From positions 1 to 55,501 of the forward strand of contig JBDTES010000036.1 of assembly GCA_039922435.1 (NCBI GenBank): a DNA stretch of 55,501 nt, written 5' to 3'. Below, piece after piece: positions 16,399 through 25,109 of this stretch; position 1 is the first letter of the stretch; every line of letters starts with the position of its first letter. A program made the position numbers and the translations under genes. This DNA is from JBDTES01 sp039922435 (GTDB lineage Bacteria; Patescibacteriota; Saccharimonadia; Saccharimonadales; UBA4665). Below the pieces are notes generated by a model. That model searched no databases and was not told where the DNA came from. It saw only the letters and a program-made list of their open reading frames with translations.

Positions 16399-17121
16399 AT
16401 GGCTACATTTGATGTAGACATTAAACAATTATTAGAAGCGGGTGCCCATTTTGGTCACCAGACTAGCCGTTGGCACCCTAAAATGGCCCAGTATATTCAC
16501 AGTAAGCGGGGTGGTAGTCACATTATCGATCTGACGAAGACGGTCGAGAAGCTAAACGGAGCCCTAAGTTTCTTGCAAGAAACTGCATCTAAGGATAAGC
16601 AAATTTTATTTGTCGGTACTAAGCGTCAAGCTCAAGATATCGTCAAGAAATTAGCCGAAGATTTAGGACAACCATACGTAACTGAGCGTTGGCTTGGTGG
16701 AATGCTGACCAACTGGAATACTATTGGATCGCAGATCAAGAAGCTAGTCGAGTTAGAAAGCAAAATGGCTTCTGGTGATCTGACCGATAAATATAACAAG
16801 CTAGAGATTCAGCGCTTTCAAGAAGAAATTGATGCTAATAATGTCCTTTATGGGGGTATTAAGGAGCTTAATGCTAAACCGGGCGCTGTCGTGGTATTTG
16901 ATATTATTGCCGATGTTAACGCGGTTAAAGAGGCTAAGAAGCTAGGTTTGCCAATAGTGGCCCTAGTTGATACCAATGCCGATCCAACTGGCATTACCTA
17001 TCCGGTACCATGTAACGATGATGCTATAAAAGCTCTACAATTAGTGGCCGACTATATGAAAAAGGCTATTGAATCTGGCAAGGCTAAAGCATCTAAACCA
17101 GTTGATAAGACTGAAGCTTAG
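16399..17121 (+). CDS. rpsB: 30S ribosomal protein S2
   Basis: 240 residues. The N-terminal LLEAGAHFGHQTSRWHPKM and the middle RWLGGMLTNW and VDTNADP segments are S2 signatures. S2 is among the last proteins to join the 30S subunit and stabilises the platform near S1. It is first in the rpsB-tsf-frr-...-proS cluster, preceded by a long structured leader. The spacing to tsf is 94 bp, with an independent ribosome binding site for tsf. Confidence 0.98.
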   Translation: MATFDVDIKQLLEAGAHFGHQTSRWHPKMAQYIHSKRGGSHIIDLTKTVEKLNGALSFLQETASKDKQILFVGTKRQAQDIVKKLAEDLGQPYVTERWLGGMLTNWNTIGSQIKKLVELESKMASGDLTDKYNKLEIQRFQEEIDANNVLYGGIKELNAKPGAVVVFDIIADVNAVKEAKKLGLPIVALVDTNADPTGITYPVPCNDDAIKALQLVADYMKKAIESGKAKASKPVDKTEA

Positions 17122-17215
17122 GCCCTAGTCTAGCGTATTCGACTTAAACTAGTATTTAATAAGTGTTTAAAGTTAATAATTACTGTCGATGATTGGATAG
17201 AAAGGGAAGATATAT

Positions 17216-17812
17216 ATGGCTGTTTCGATTGCGGAGATAAAGAGACTGAAAGACCTAACTGGTGTTGGCCTGACAAATGCTAAAAGGGCGCTTGAAGAAG
17301 CTAATGGCGATTTCGATAAAGCTCTTGAAGCGATGCGTAAAAAAGGTCTGACCAAGGCCGAGAAGCGCGGTGAGCGCGAAGCCCGAGCTGGTGTAGTTGG
17401 TACCTATAACCACGATAGCCGGATTGGTGTCTTAGTAGAAGTTAACTGCGAAACCGATTTTGTGGCTCGTAATGAGATATTTACTAATTTTGTTAAAGAT
17501 ATAGCTATGCATATTGCGGCTTCTGCCCCTGAATATGTTAGCTCCGATGACATTCCAGCAAAGATCCGTGAAACTAAAAAGTCTGAGCTACTAGCTAGCG
17601 ACGCCCTAAAATCTAAGCCCGCCGATATGGTCGCTAAAATAGTTGAGGGTCAGCTCAAGAAGTATTTTGCTGAGCAATGCTTGCTTGATCAGCCGTTTGT
17701 CAAGAATCCAGATCAAACTGTTGATGACTATGTCAAAGAGCACAATGCGAAACTGGGCGAAAACATCGTCGTTCGCCGCTTTAGCCGTATCGCTCTCGGC
17801 GAAATTGCCTAA
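17216..17812 (+). CDS. tsf: Elongation factor Ts
   Basis: 198 residues, the short form also seen in Thermus and many CPR, against about 280 in E. coli. The UBA-like N-terminus reads LKDLTGVGLTNAKRALEEA and the conserved GEREARAGVVG and EVNCETDFVARN motifs follow. EF-Ts exchanges GDP for GTP on EF-Tu. The ribosome binding site GGGAAGA lies at 17204-17210. A strong terminator follows at 17841, so rpsB-tsf form a closed two-gene unit. Confidence 0.97.
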   Translation: MAVSIAEIKRLKDLTGVGLTNAKRALEEANGDFDKALEAMRKKGLTKAEKRGEREARAGVVGTYNHDSRIGVLVEVNCETDFVARNEIFTNFVKDIAMHIAASAPEYVSSDDIPAKIRETKKSELLASDALKSKPADMVAKIVEGQLKKYFAEQCLLDQPFVKNPDQTVDDYVKEHNAKLGENIVVRRFSRIALGEIA

Positions 17813-17840
17813 GTAAACACGGTTGTCTGTGTGTGGTGGT

Positions 17841-17870
17841 AATCCGGCAGAGAAATCTGCCGGATTTCTT
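17841..17870 (+). terminator. Rho-independent terminator of rpsB-tsf
   Basis: AATCCGGCAGA and TCTGCCGGATT form an 11-bp perfect stem with a GAAA tetraloop, followed by TCTT. It separates tsf from the frr promoter, which begins two bases later. Confidence 0.9.
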
Positions 17871-17871
17871 G

Positions 17872-17877
17872 TATAAT
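17872..17877 (+). promoter_or_regulatory. -10 box of the frr operon
   Basis: TATAAT lies 23 bases before the frr ATG, and AGGGAG sits in the leader at about 17891. This is one of the clearly leadered genes, in contrast to the many genes here without a leader. Confidence 0.65.
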
Positions 17878-17900
17878 GAGAGTATTAACTAGGGAGTTAT

Positions 17901-18464
17901 ATGAGTCCTAATCAAATTGTAAGTGACGTAAAGAAGAAGTTTGACGGAGCAGTTGAACATTTTGTTGATGAACTAAAGAAGCTACGGACCGGTCGAGCCC
18001 ATTCTAGTATGCTCGACGGCGTTATGGTTGTAGCTTATGGCGCACCGATGCCGCTAAATCAGGTAGCCACTGTTACGGCACCAGAAGCCCAGCTATTACA
18101 GATTAGTCCGTTTGACCCAAATAACTTACAGGCGATTGCTAGCGCGATTCGCGACAATCCGAGCCTCGGCATGAACCCCAGTGATGATGGTCGAGTAGTC
18201 CGCGTACCGGTCCCGTCACTCAATGAGGAGCGCCGCCGGGAGATTGTTAAGCAATTGGGTGTTAAGCGTGAAGACGCTATGATATCGCTTAGGAATATCC
18301 GTCGAGACGCCATTGATGAGGTTGATAAGGCTAAAAAAGATAAACAAATCGGTGAAGATGATGCTAAGCGCTTACAGCAGCAAGTTGAAGATGCTCTCAA
18401 GACAACGACTGCAGAGATGGAATCGGTGGCTAAGGCCAAAGAAGCCGAAATCATGACAGTTTAG
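17901..18464 (+). CDS. frr: Ribosome recycling factor
   Basis: 187 residues, normal length. KKLRTGRAHSSMLDGVMV and the C-terminal DDAKRLQQQVE block are characteristic. RRF with EF-G splits post-termination ribosomes. In most bacteria pyrH lies between tsf and frr; here it is absent, and a terminator and new promoter take its place. The polyprenyl synthase gene follows after six bases, so the two are co-transcribed. Confidence 0.97.
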   Translation: MSPNQIVSDVKKKFDGAVEHFVDELKKLRTGRAHSSMLDGVMVVAYGAPMPLNQVATVTAPEAQLLQISPFDPNNLQAIASAIRDNPSLGMNPSDDGRVVRVPVPSLNEERRREIVKQLGVKREDAMISLRNIRRDAIDEVDKAKKDKQIGEDDAKRLQQQVEDALKTTTAEMESVAKAKEAEIMTV

Positions 18465-18470
18465 CTGTGT

Positions 18471-19547
18471 ATGAGTAAAGCCTTGAACGTTTTAAGTGTA
18501 TTCGAAGAATACCGGAATACTATAAACATTGCACTCCAAGATACTTTTGAGCGGTTATATGGCGAGCTATCAGTCGGTCTTTCGGAACCGTCAATAATGG
18601 CACTCCAACGACTAAGGGATTATAGTTTGCGACCTGGCAAGCGTATCCGTGGATCATTAGCTGCAGCTACATATGATGAGGCCGCTGGCACGCATATGGC
18701 AAAACCAGGGATTCAACTAGGCGTGGCTCTAGAGCTTGTACAAAATTACCTACTTATTATCGATGATGTTATGGATAGATCTGCACTCCGGCGTGGTGAG
18801 CCAACGATGCATGAGCTTTACTTGCAGCAAACTGATCCAAGGATTAACTTGCACGAAGCCCAAATGGTAGCTATAAATATTGGCCAGTTAGCACAGCATT
18901 TAGCCAGCCTGGTTATTACTGAGATTGAAGTGTCGGGTGAGGTAATTCGGGAGGCCACTCGGCTACTCCATGTGAATATAATTATGACTGGAGCTGGTCA
19001 GATAGATGATCTTTATCAAAAAATTGGTCGTAATGTTTCTCGTGAGGATATTATACGGAAGTACCGTGCTAAAAGTAGCTATTATACTTTTATAAATCCG
19101 ATGCAGTGTGGCTTTGCGCTTGCTGGAAAAGCTACGCCGAAAACACTGGATGTTTGTCGACGATTTGGTTTATCGGCGGGGGTAGCGTTTCAGTTACGTG
19201 ATGATTATTTAGGTATTTTTGCTGAAACGGAGGATTTAGGTAAGCCGAACCTTGATGATATACAGGAGGGCAAGTATACGCTATTAGTAGAGTATGCGCT
19301 TAGACATGTCTCTTCTTCGGATTCTGAGAGGCTAAAGAGTATACTGGGTGATGAAACTGCGAAAGAGAAAGATTTAATGATAATTAGGAAGATACTAGGA
19401 GATTCTGGTGCTGTAGCTGCTGTGCAGGCAGCGACAGTCCGCTTGGCTGATGATGCTAGAGAGGTAATTTTGAATAGCAGCTGGAGCAAAAATTATGTCC
19501 GGCTACTGCAAAGCCTTGTAACTTTCTCAATAGAGAGACAAGTATGA
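18471..19547 (+). CDS. Trans-polyprenyl diphosphate synthase
   Basis: 358 residues of the all-helical isoprenyl synthase family. The first Asp-rich motif is IDDVMDRS and the second is RDDYLGIF, followed by GKPNLDDIQEGKYT. RPGKRIRGSL near the N-terminus binds the diphosphate. It should make a short or medium trans-prenyl diphosphate (FPP/GGPP type) that UppS elongates; product length cannot be read from the sequence. It overlaps uppS by four bases (ATGA), so the two steps are translationally coupled. Confidence 0.92.
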   Translation: MSKALNVLSVFEEYRNTINIALQDTFERLYGELSVGLSEPSIMALQRLRDYSLRPGKRIRGSLAAATYDEAAGTHMAKPGIQLGVALELVQNYLLIIDDVMDRSALRRGEPTMHELYLQQTDPRINLHEAQMVAINIGQLAQHLASLVITEIEVSGEVIREATRLLHVNIIMTGAGQIDDLYQKIGRNVSREDIIRKYRAKSSYYTFINPMQCGFALAGKATPKTLDVCRRFGLSAGVAFQLRDDYLGIFAETEDLGKPNLDDIQEGKYTLLVEYALRHVSSSDSERLKSILGDETAKEKDLMIIRKILGDSGAVAAVQAATVRLADDAREVILNSSWSKNYVRLLQSLVTFSIERQV

Positions 19548-20251
19548 CTGATAACGTTAATGAGACATGCGATGTTCCGCGCCATCTAGGGTTAATTCTC
19601 GACGGGAACCGGCGCTGGGCCCGCGAAAATCATTTACCGGTTTATGAGGGTCATAAAGCTGGTTACAAAACTATGGAAAAGATTTTGGAAGCTGCCCTAG
19701 ATCGTGGTGTCGAGTATGTGTCGATGTATGCCTTTTCAACCGATAATTGGAATCGATCTACTGATGAAGTTAAGCAACTTATGAAATTATTTTTATGGAT
19801 TTTTAAACACGAACTAGTGAATCTTAAGCGACATGGTGTACGAGTGCGTGTGCTAGGCAACAAACTGCGAATCGGTAAGGCATTACTTAAAGCTATTCAC
19901 CAAGCGGAAGAAGAGACTAAGTATTATACCCGTGGTACATTATTGTTTTGTTTGGATTATGGTGGACAGCAAGAGATTGTCGAAGCTATGCAGCAGCTAG
20001 TTGCAGATGGTACGGAGCCGGCTAATCTTACAGCCGAGAAGATTTCTGGGCAATTACACTCTAATGGCGTTCCACCTGCGGATTTAATTATTCGTACTTC
20101 TGGTGAACAGCGTCTAAGTAATTTTATGCTTTGGGAGGCGGCCTACAGTGAGTTTATGTTTACACCGACTAAATGGCCAGACTTTACAGTAGTTGAGCTC
20201 AATAACATGTTGGATAATTACGCCTTAAGGCAGCGCCGCTTTGGCAAGTAG
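19544..20251 (+). CDS. uppS: Cis-prenyltransferase, undecaprenyl diphosphate synthase
   Basis: 235 residues. The family motif is LGLILDGNRRWARE, with the catalytic Asp in LDGN; the usual NGRWA reads NRRWA here. Later motifs YAFSTDNWNRS and IIRTSGEQRLSNFMLW and the C-terminal E of SEF are as expected. It makes the C55 carrier for peptidoglycan and wall polymers. It follows the trans-prenyl synthase, which probably supplies its primer. The usual next genes, cdsA and dxr, are missing, and rseP follows. Confidence 0.95.
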   Translation: MTDNVNETCDVPRHLGLILDGNRRWARENHLPVYEGHKAGYKTMEKILEAALDRGVEYVSMYAFSTDNWNRSTDEVKQLMKLFLWIFKHELVNLKRHGVRVRVLGNKLRIGKALLKAIHQAEEETKYYTRGTLLFCLDYGGQQEIVEAMQQLVADGTEPANLTAEKISGQLHSNGVPPADLIIRTSGEQRLSNFMLWEAAYSEFMFTPTKWPDFTVVELNNMLDNYALRQRRFGK

Positions 20252-20282
20252 AATTTACTTAACAATCACTGTTCAGTTCCGG

Positions 20283-20288
20283 TATAAT
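20283..20288 (+). promoter_or_regulatory. -10 box of rseP
   Basis: TATAAT ends eight bases before the ATG at 20297, and no Shine-Dalgarno sequence fits between. Leaderless initiation is likely. Confidence 0.6.
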
Positions 20289-20296
20289 AGCTGGTA

Positions 20297-21451
20297 ATGG
20301 GGTCTATTTTACTAATTATCGGGATAATACTATTTATTGGCCTAGTCGTGGTGCACGAGTGGGGCCATTTTATGGTGGCTCGACGAAATGGAGTAGAGGC
20401 TGAAGAGTTCGGTATTTTCTTTCCGCCGAGGCTTTATAAGCGCAAGACCAGAAAAGGCTGGCTATTTAGTATAGGCTTACTGCCACTAGGTGGTTTCGTA
20501 AAGCTAAAGGGTGAACACGACGATGATACTGAGCCCGGTAGTTTTGGAGCCGCCAGCTTTGGTAAAAAGGTCAAAATAATGCTAGCCGGCGTTGGTATGA
20601 ATTTGCTGGTAGCCGTTATCTTACTTACGGCCCTAGCTTGGTTGGGTATGCCGAAGCTAGTCGATAATCAGTTTACGGTTAAAAACGACACCCACATTGT
20701 TAAGAATAACGTCATTATTAATTACGTTGAGCCAGGTTCACCGGCTGATAAGGCTGGCTTGGAGGCCCGTGATCAGTTAACCGAGATAGGTAATCAGAAG
20801 GTCACAACAGCTGACACGCTAGGCAATCTTACTAAAAGCTTGGCTGGACATGAAGTAGCGGTTAAGTACCGGCGGGACGGTCAGGTTTACTCGACTAAGG
20901 CCAAACTATTGTCGGCCAGCGTCGTTAAGGCGTCTCTGCAGACTAATAACCCAAAAGGTTATATCGGGGTTATTCCAACAGAGTATAGCCTGCAGCGCTC
21001 AACTTGGTCGGCGCCAGTTGTGGCGGTCGGTCTGACGGCCCAATTTACTGGCTTAACCTTTCAGGGCCTAGGGCATGCTCTGGCGGGCTTGGGGGGTGTA
21101 ATTGCTGGGGCCGTTACTGGCAATCATGCGGCCCGTGAAAACGCCCAGACGTCGGCTAGCAGCCAGGTGGCCGGCCCAGTCGGTATATTTGTAATCCTAA
21201 AAGATGGCAGTCTGTTGGGGTACCAATTTATGTTAATGATTATTGCCGTAATTTCGCTAACTCTAGCAATTATGAATATTCTGCCGATTCCGGCGCTGGA
21301 CGGGGGTAGAGTCTTTATACTACTAATTGCTAGGCTACTTAAAAAACCGGTGTCGGCTAAGGTTGAAGAGACAATCGTAGCAGCTGGGTTTGTATTGCTG
21401 ATTGGCTTGATAATATTAGTGACAGTAGTAGACGTAAAACGTTTTTTCTAG
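20297..21451 (+). CDS. rseP: Site-2 intramembrane zinc metalloprotease (M50, RseP-like)
   Basis: 384 residues. The zinc motif HEWGH is in the first membrane helix (residues 20-24) and the third ligand is in NILPIPALDGG near residue 340. A single PDZ domain (about 135-200) lies between, where E. coli RseP has two. These proteases cut membrane-embedded substrates, often after a first cut outside the membrane. Its neighbours are uppS and a CPBP protease-like protein, and proS lies two genes on, as in the classical cluster. Confidence 0.93.
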   Translation: MGSILLIIGIILFIGLVVVHEWGHFMVARRNGVEAEEFGIFFPPRLYKRKTRKGWLFSIGLLPLGGFVKLKGEHDDDTEPGSFGAASFGKKVKIMLAGVGMNLLVAVILLTALAWLGMPKLVDNQFTVKNDTHIVKNNVIINYVEPGSPADKAGLEARDQLTEIGNQKVTTADTLGNLTKSLAGHEVAVKYRRDGQVYSTKAKLLSASVVKASLQTNNPKGYIGVIPTEYSLQRSTWSAPVVAVGLTAQFTGLTFQGLGHALAGLGGVIAGAVTGNHAARENAQTSASSQVAGPVGIFVILKDGSLLGYQFMLMIIAVISLTLAIMNILPIPALDGGRVFILLIARLLKKPVSAKVEETIVAAGFVLLIGLIILVTVVDVKRFF

Positions 21452-21461
21452 TCAATAATCA

Positions 21462-22319
21462 ATGATTAGACAACAAAAGTCAGTCCACAAAGACCATTCC
21501 TCGCAGGCGCTTGAAGCCTCTAGTGTTGCTGAAGTATCGAATCCAGAATTGGTAAATGTTAAACGAAAAATGGTTAATGGTCTGGTGCCCTGGAACCCTT
21601 GGGTCGCTATTGTTTACGCAGCCGTTATATTTTTTGCAGCCCAGATTATAGCTGTTACTGTGATTAAGATCTATGGGTATGTTGAGGGTTGGTCAAATGT
21701 TCGAGTGGCGTATTGGTTTACTGATTCTACGTTTGCTCAGTTTTGGTATGTTCTAATGGCTGAAGCAATAACTTTCGGGGCTATTTGGTGGTTCGTCAAA
21801 CGGCGCAAGAGTAACTTAGCCTCTCTGGGGTTGAAGAGGTTTAAGTCGTTTGACATTATTTCGGCCTTAGCTGGATTTGCGGTTTATTTTATCGGCTATG
21901 CTATCATTTTGGCGATAGTGACACACTTGATTCCAGCTCTTAATGTTAGCCAGTCTCAAGATATCGGTTTTCAAGATACTAAGACCGATTTGGAGCTTCT
22001 AGCAGCGTTTGTTAGCCTGGTAATTTTGCCGCCGATTGTTGAGGAAACGCTGTTTCGAGGCTTTATCTTTGGCGGGCTTAAGAATAAATTACCAGTAGTT
22101 TGGTCAGCAATCATTACTAGTGCGCTGTTTGCGAGTGCCCATTTGCAGTTTGGTAGCGGTCAGCCACTACTTTGGGTGGCGGCCATTGATACATTTACGT
22201 TGTCGCTAGTACTATGTTATTTACGCCAGAAGACAGGGCGGCTGTGGGCTGGTATACTACTCCATAGCCTAAAGAATCTAATAGCTTTTACAGTTTTATT
22301 TTTACTGCATGTTCGATAA
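21462..22319 (+). CDS. CPBP family intramembrane metalloprotease
   Basis: 285 residues with about seven membrane segments. The CPBP (Rce1/Abi) motifs are intact: EETLFRGF in the third quarter, FASAHLQ, and a C-terminal LLHSLKN. Family members cleave within the membrane, and some process prenylated or bacteriocin-related peptides; the substrate here is unknown. It starts ten bases after rseP, so two intramembrane proteases are encoded side by side. A second, degenerate CPBP-like gene lies at 33475-34263. Confidence 0.88.
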   Translation: MIRQQKSVHKDHSSQALEASSVAEVSNPELVNVKRKMVNGLVPWNPWVAIVYAAVIFFAAQIIAVTVIKIYGYVEGWSNVRVAYWFTDSTFAQFWYVLMAEAITFGAIWWFVKRRKSNLASLGLKRFKSFDIISALAGFAVYFIGYAIILAIVTHLIPALNVSQSQDIGFQDTKTDLELLAAFVSLVILPPIVEETLFRGFIFGGLKNKLPVVWSAIITSALFASAHLQFGSGQPLLWVAAIDTFTLSLVLCYLRQKTGRLWAGILLHSLKNLIAFTVLFLLHVR

Positions 22320-22346
22320 AGTACAATCTGAAGAGAAGGGAAATAT

Positions 22347-23603
22347 ATGAAGAGATCAGAGCTATTTACCAAAACTAGTAAAACTGCGCCAGCTGACGAG
22401 GTTGCCAAAAATGCTCAGCTACTTATTCGAGCTGGCTTTGTTCACAAAGAAATGGCCGGTGTCTATACGTTCTTGCCACTAGGGCTCCGAGTACTTAAGA
22501 ATATCTGTAACGTAATTCGTGAGGAAATGAACAGGATTGGTGGACAGGAACTCCGGCTGTCGACTCTTCAAGATGCCGAGATTTGGAAAGCAACTGGCCG
22601 CTGGGATGACGAAGTGGTTGATGTTTGGTTCAAAACTGAACTCAAGAATGGGACTAAGCTAGGTCTTGGCCCAACCCACGAAGAGCCACTAGTTCGGGCT
22701 GCTAAGCCTTTTATAAATAGTTATAAGGATCTACCATTTTTGGCTTATCAAATTCAAACCAAGTTTCGCAATGAAACCCGCGCCAAGAGTGGTGTGATGC
22801 GCGGCCGTGAGTTCGTTATGAAAGACATGTATTCATTTGCCCGTACCCCAGAAGAGCACGAGGAGCTGTACGAAAGGATTAAGCAAGCCTATTACCGAGT
22901 GTACGAACGGCTGGGTATTGGTGAGCAGACATTCTTGACGTTTGCTAGCGGCGGTATGTTCAGTAAATATAGTCATGAATTTCAGACCGTTACTGAGGCA
23001 GGCGAAGATACAATCTATCTTGATCGCGGTAAAAAGATTGCCGTCAATGAAGAGGTTAATACAGACGAAGTAATGGAGCAGCTTGGGCTAGATAGGTCAA
23101 AGCTAGAAGAGGTCAAGGCCGCCGAAGTTGGTAATATATTCTCACTCAAAGACAAATATTCTAAGCCACTTGGTCTGACTTTCGTAGATGAAAAGGGTGA
23201 AATAGACAATGTGCTGATGGGGTGTTATGGGATTGGGCCGTCGCGTTTAGTAGGTGTTATTACCGAACTGATGGCCGATGAGCGTGGTTTGGTTTGGCCG
23301 GAGAATATTGCGCCGTTTAGGGTTTATCTGGCTCAGCTAGGGGTTGAAGAAGAGGTTGTGAAGGCGGCCGATGAGCTGTATGAAAATCTACAGCACCAAG
23401 GGATCGAGGTTATGTATGATGACCGAGACGTCCGTCCGGGCGAAAAGTTTGCCGACGCCGATTTGATGGGTATACCTTACCGAGTTGTGGTCAGCGCCAA
23501 GACAGTTGCAGCTAACAAATTTGAGGTTAAAAGGCGGACTGAATCTGATAGTTCTATGGAAAGTGCCGAAAGCCTAAATAATCTATTGACCGCGGGATTG
23601 TAA
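22347..23603 (+). CDS. proS: Prolyl-tRNA synthetase, short form without insertion domain
   Basis: 418 residues against about 570 for the common bacterial form. Class II motifs are present (TKFRNETR for motif 2, GCYGIGPSRL for motif 3), and the C-terminal anticodon-binding domain starts near residue 325. The about 180-residue INS domain that edits Ala-tRNA(Pro) is missing between motifs 2 and 3, as in alphaproteobacterial and mitochondrial enzymes. A GAAGGGA ribosome binding site precedes the ATG. Confidence 0.96.
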   Translation: MKRSELFTKTSKTAPADEVAKNAQLLIRAGFVHKEMAGVYTFLPLGLRVLKNICNVIREEMNRIGGQELRLSTLQDAEIWKATGRWDDEVVDVWFKTELKNGTKLGLGPTHEEPLVRAAKPFINSYKDLPFLAYQIQTKFRNETRAKSGVMRGREFVMKDMYSFARTPEEHEELYERIKQAYYRVYERLGIGEQTFLTFASGGMFSKYSHEFQTVTEAGEDTIYLDRGKKIAVNEEVNTDEVMEQLGLDRSKLEEVKAAEVGNIFSLKDKYSKPLGLTFVDEKGEIDNVLMGCYGIGPSRLVGVITELMADERGLVWPENIAPFRVYLAQLGVEEEVVKAADELYENLQHQGIEVMYDDRDVRPGEKFADADLMGIPYRVVVSAKTVAANKFEVKRRTESDSSMESAESLNNLLTAGL

Positions 23604-23683
23604 AGCTGTAATATACCAATCCGACGGTACATTCAGTCGATTCGTATACCAGCATCAAAGATCGAAATTTAAGGAGAGTTACA

Positions 23684-24145
23684 ATGAATAAACTGTTTCA
23701 CCTGACTCAGTCAGGCTTAGACGAGCTAAAAAACGAGCTGAAAGAGCTGCAAGCCAAGCGCCTAGTGACGGCTGATGCTATTAAGACAGCCCGCGAACTG
23801 GGTGATTTATCCGAGAATGCCGAGTACCAATCGGCTCGAGCCGAGCAAGAGCGCACTGATGGCCGGATTGCCGATATTGAGCACATTCTAGCTAATGGGG
23901 CACTTATAAAGAGAGGTAAGGGCGTACAGCACGTTGTCCTAGGCTCAACCGTAACTCTAAAGAGCCCAAAAGGTAAAGAATTGGTTTTTCAGGTAGTAGG
24001 GACCATAGAGGCTAATCCAGTCGAAAAGAAAATCTCGGATGAATCGCCAATCGGTAAGGCCCTGATGGGTAAAAAGCTCGATGACGAAGCCGAAATTGTG
24101 ACTCCTATCGAAACCATAACTTACAAAATCACCAGTATTTCTTAG
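23684..24145 (+). CDS. greA: Transcription elongation factor GreA
   Basis: 153 residues. An N-terminal coiled coil with the acidic tip ELGDLSENAEY is followed by an FKBP-like C-terminal domain ending in ISDESPIGKALMGK and a conserved DEAEI. GreA rescues backtracked RNA polymerase by stimulating transcript cleavage. An AAGGAGAG ribosome binding site lies close upstream. The 80-bp gap after proS contains no obvious terminator. Confidence 0.97.
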   Translation: MNKLFHLTQSGLDELKNELKELQAKRLVTADAIKTARELGDLSENAEYQSARAEQERTDGRIADIEHILANGALIKRGKGVQHVVLGSTVTLKSPKGKELVFQVVGTIEANPVEKKISDESPIGKALMGKKLDDEAEIVTPIETITYKITSIS

Positions 24146-24150
24146 AAGTG

Positions 24151-24211
24151 CCTAGTTTTACTAGGGTAGATTGTCTATATGAGACTGAGTACCTAATATT
24201 AGGAAAACTAG
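24151..24211. terminator. Nested inverted repeats between convergent genes
   Basis: CCTAGT-TTT-ACTAGG (24151-24165) and the 12-bp palindrome CCTAATATTAGG (24192-24203) are nested within a wider pairing of CTAGTTTT with AAAACTAG. The place, between the ends of greA and a minus-strand gene, suits a bidirectional terminator, although long T-runs are lacking. Confidence 0.45.
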
Positions 24212-24240
24212 CCTCAATTACCCCAGACTAGAGTGGCTCT

Positions 24241-25008
24241 CTATACAGCGTTGTTGTTAGTGCTATTTTGAGTCTTAATAAATTCAGCTAGTTTTTCTTG
24301 ACGCTGAGCTTCGTTCTGTCTAGTTGAGATATGTCCGAGTACTACCGATGTACCTGCTAGCGCAAGAGAGCTAAGACTTAGGATAGTACGCACCTTTTTT
24401 TGCCTTGGTGTCTCAGCTTTCATATCTCTAACTAGAGTATTCAGTCCTGACGAGGCCATGAAAGTTGCGGTAGCAATTTTGCCAGGCATGGTGACTTTCG
24501 TTTTGAGCTTTTGGCCTGTCTTTCTTTTAAAGTCAGCGTTAGCTGAAGCGGCCCATTGACCCTGACGAGCTTGCTTGAATGCACCTAACAGGGCAGCTGC
24601 TTTAGCAGTTTTTGGGGTTCGTTTTGTGGCTAGCGCGGCTACTATGTTACCAACACCAAATGTAAAATCTGCCATGTAATCGAGCTCAGCCCCAGCTTTC
24701 GATTTTCCAAGATGCTTATCAGGTAATAGTTTATCTGTTGCCGTTGCAACCCAGGATTCTTTATCTGAGATTACGCCGCCTATAGTTAGCGCAGAAGTTT
24801 TCTTGCCCATTATGGCAAGAGTAGGGATAGCAATACTGAGCCCAATACGAGGAAGAGTCATAAGGGAAGTGGGGATTGTGAAGAACCTATCTGACCCATC
24901 TAACTGCTCATCTAGTGGGGTAGTGGGCTCGATTAAGCCTATAGGTTGCGGACTGGGTGTTATTGGCTCAGATGATTGGTTGGGATGTGATTCTGATAAG
25001 TTGTTTAA
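24241..25008 (-). CDS. Membrane-associated protein resembling a degenerate CDP-alcohol phosphatidyltransferase
   Basis: 255 residues from the ATG at 25008; a start 13 codons earlier is possible, but its peptide looks unnatural and a TATTAC box precedes the shorter start. The segment KAGAELDYMADFTFG matches the second half of the CDP-alcohol transferase signature, G(x)3D(x)3D, within a hydrophobic environment. The first half of the signature, DG(x)2AR, is not recognisable: DKESWVAT stands there. It is therefore either an inactive relative or an unrelated membrane protein. A short hydrophobic stretch near the C-terminus (LSLSSLALAGTSVVLG) is another membrane segment. Confidence 0.6.
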   Translation of the reverse strand, partial: LNNLSESHPNQSSEPITPSPQPIGLIEPTTPLDEQLDGSDRFFTIPTSLMTLPRIGLSIAIPTLAIMGKKTSALTIGGVISDKESWVATATDKLLPDKHLGKSKAGAELDYMADFTFGVGNIVAALATKRTPKTAKAAALLGAFKQARQGQWAASANADFKRKTGQKLKTKVTMPGKIATATFMASSGLNTLVRDMKAETPRQKKVRTILSLSSLALAGTSVVLGHISTRQNEAQRQEKLAEFIKTQNSTNNNAV

Positions 25009-25094
25009 CATAAGTAATACGATATCATTAATTTGATAAAAAAGCAATAGCTAAACACGTTTATCTAACCCTGTACTAAATGATGTCTAGAAGA

Positions 25095-25100
25095 TATAAT
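25095..25100 (+). promoter_or_regulatory. -10 box of lysS
   Basis: TATAAT ends nine bases before the ATG at 25110, which supports that start over the in-frame one at 25080. AGAGG lies between, but a transcript from this box would begin only about three bases before the ATG. Confidence 0.5.
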
Positions 25101-25109
25101 CAGAGGATT

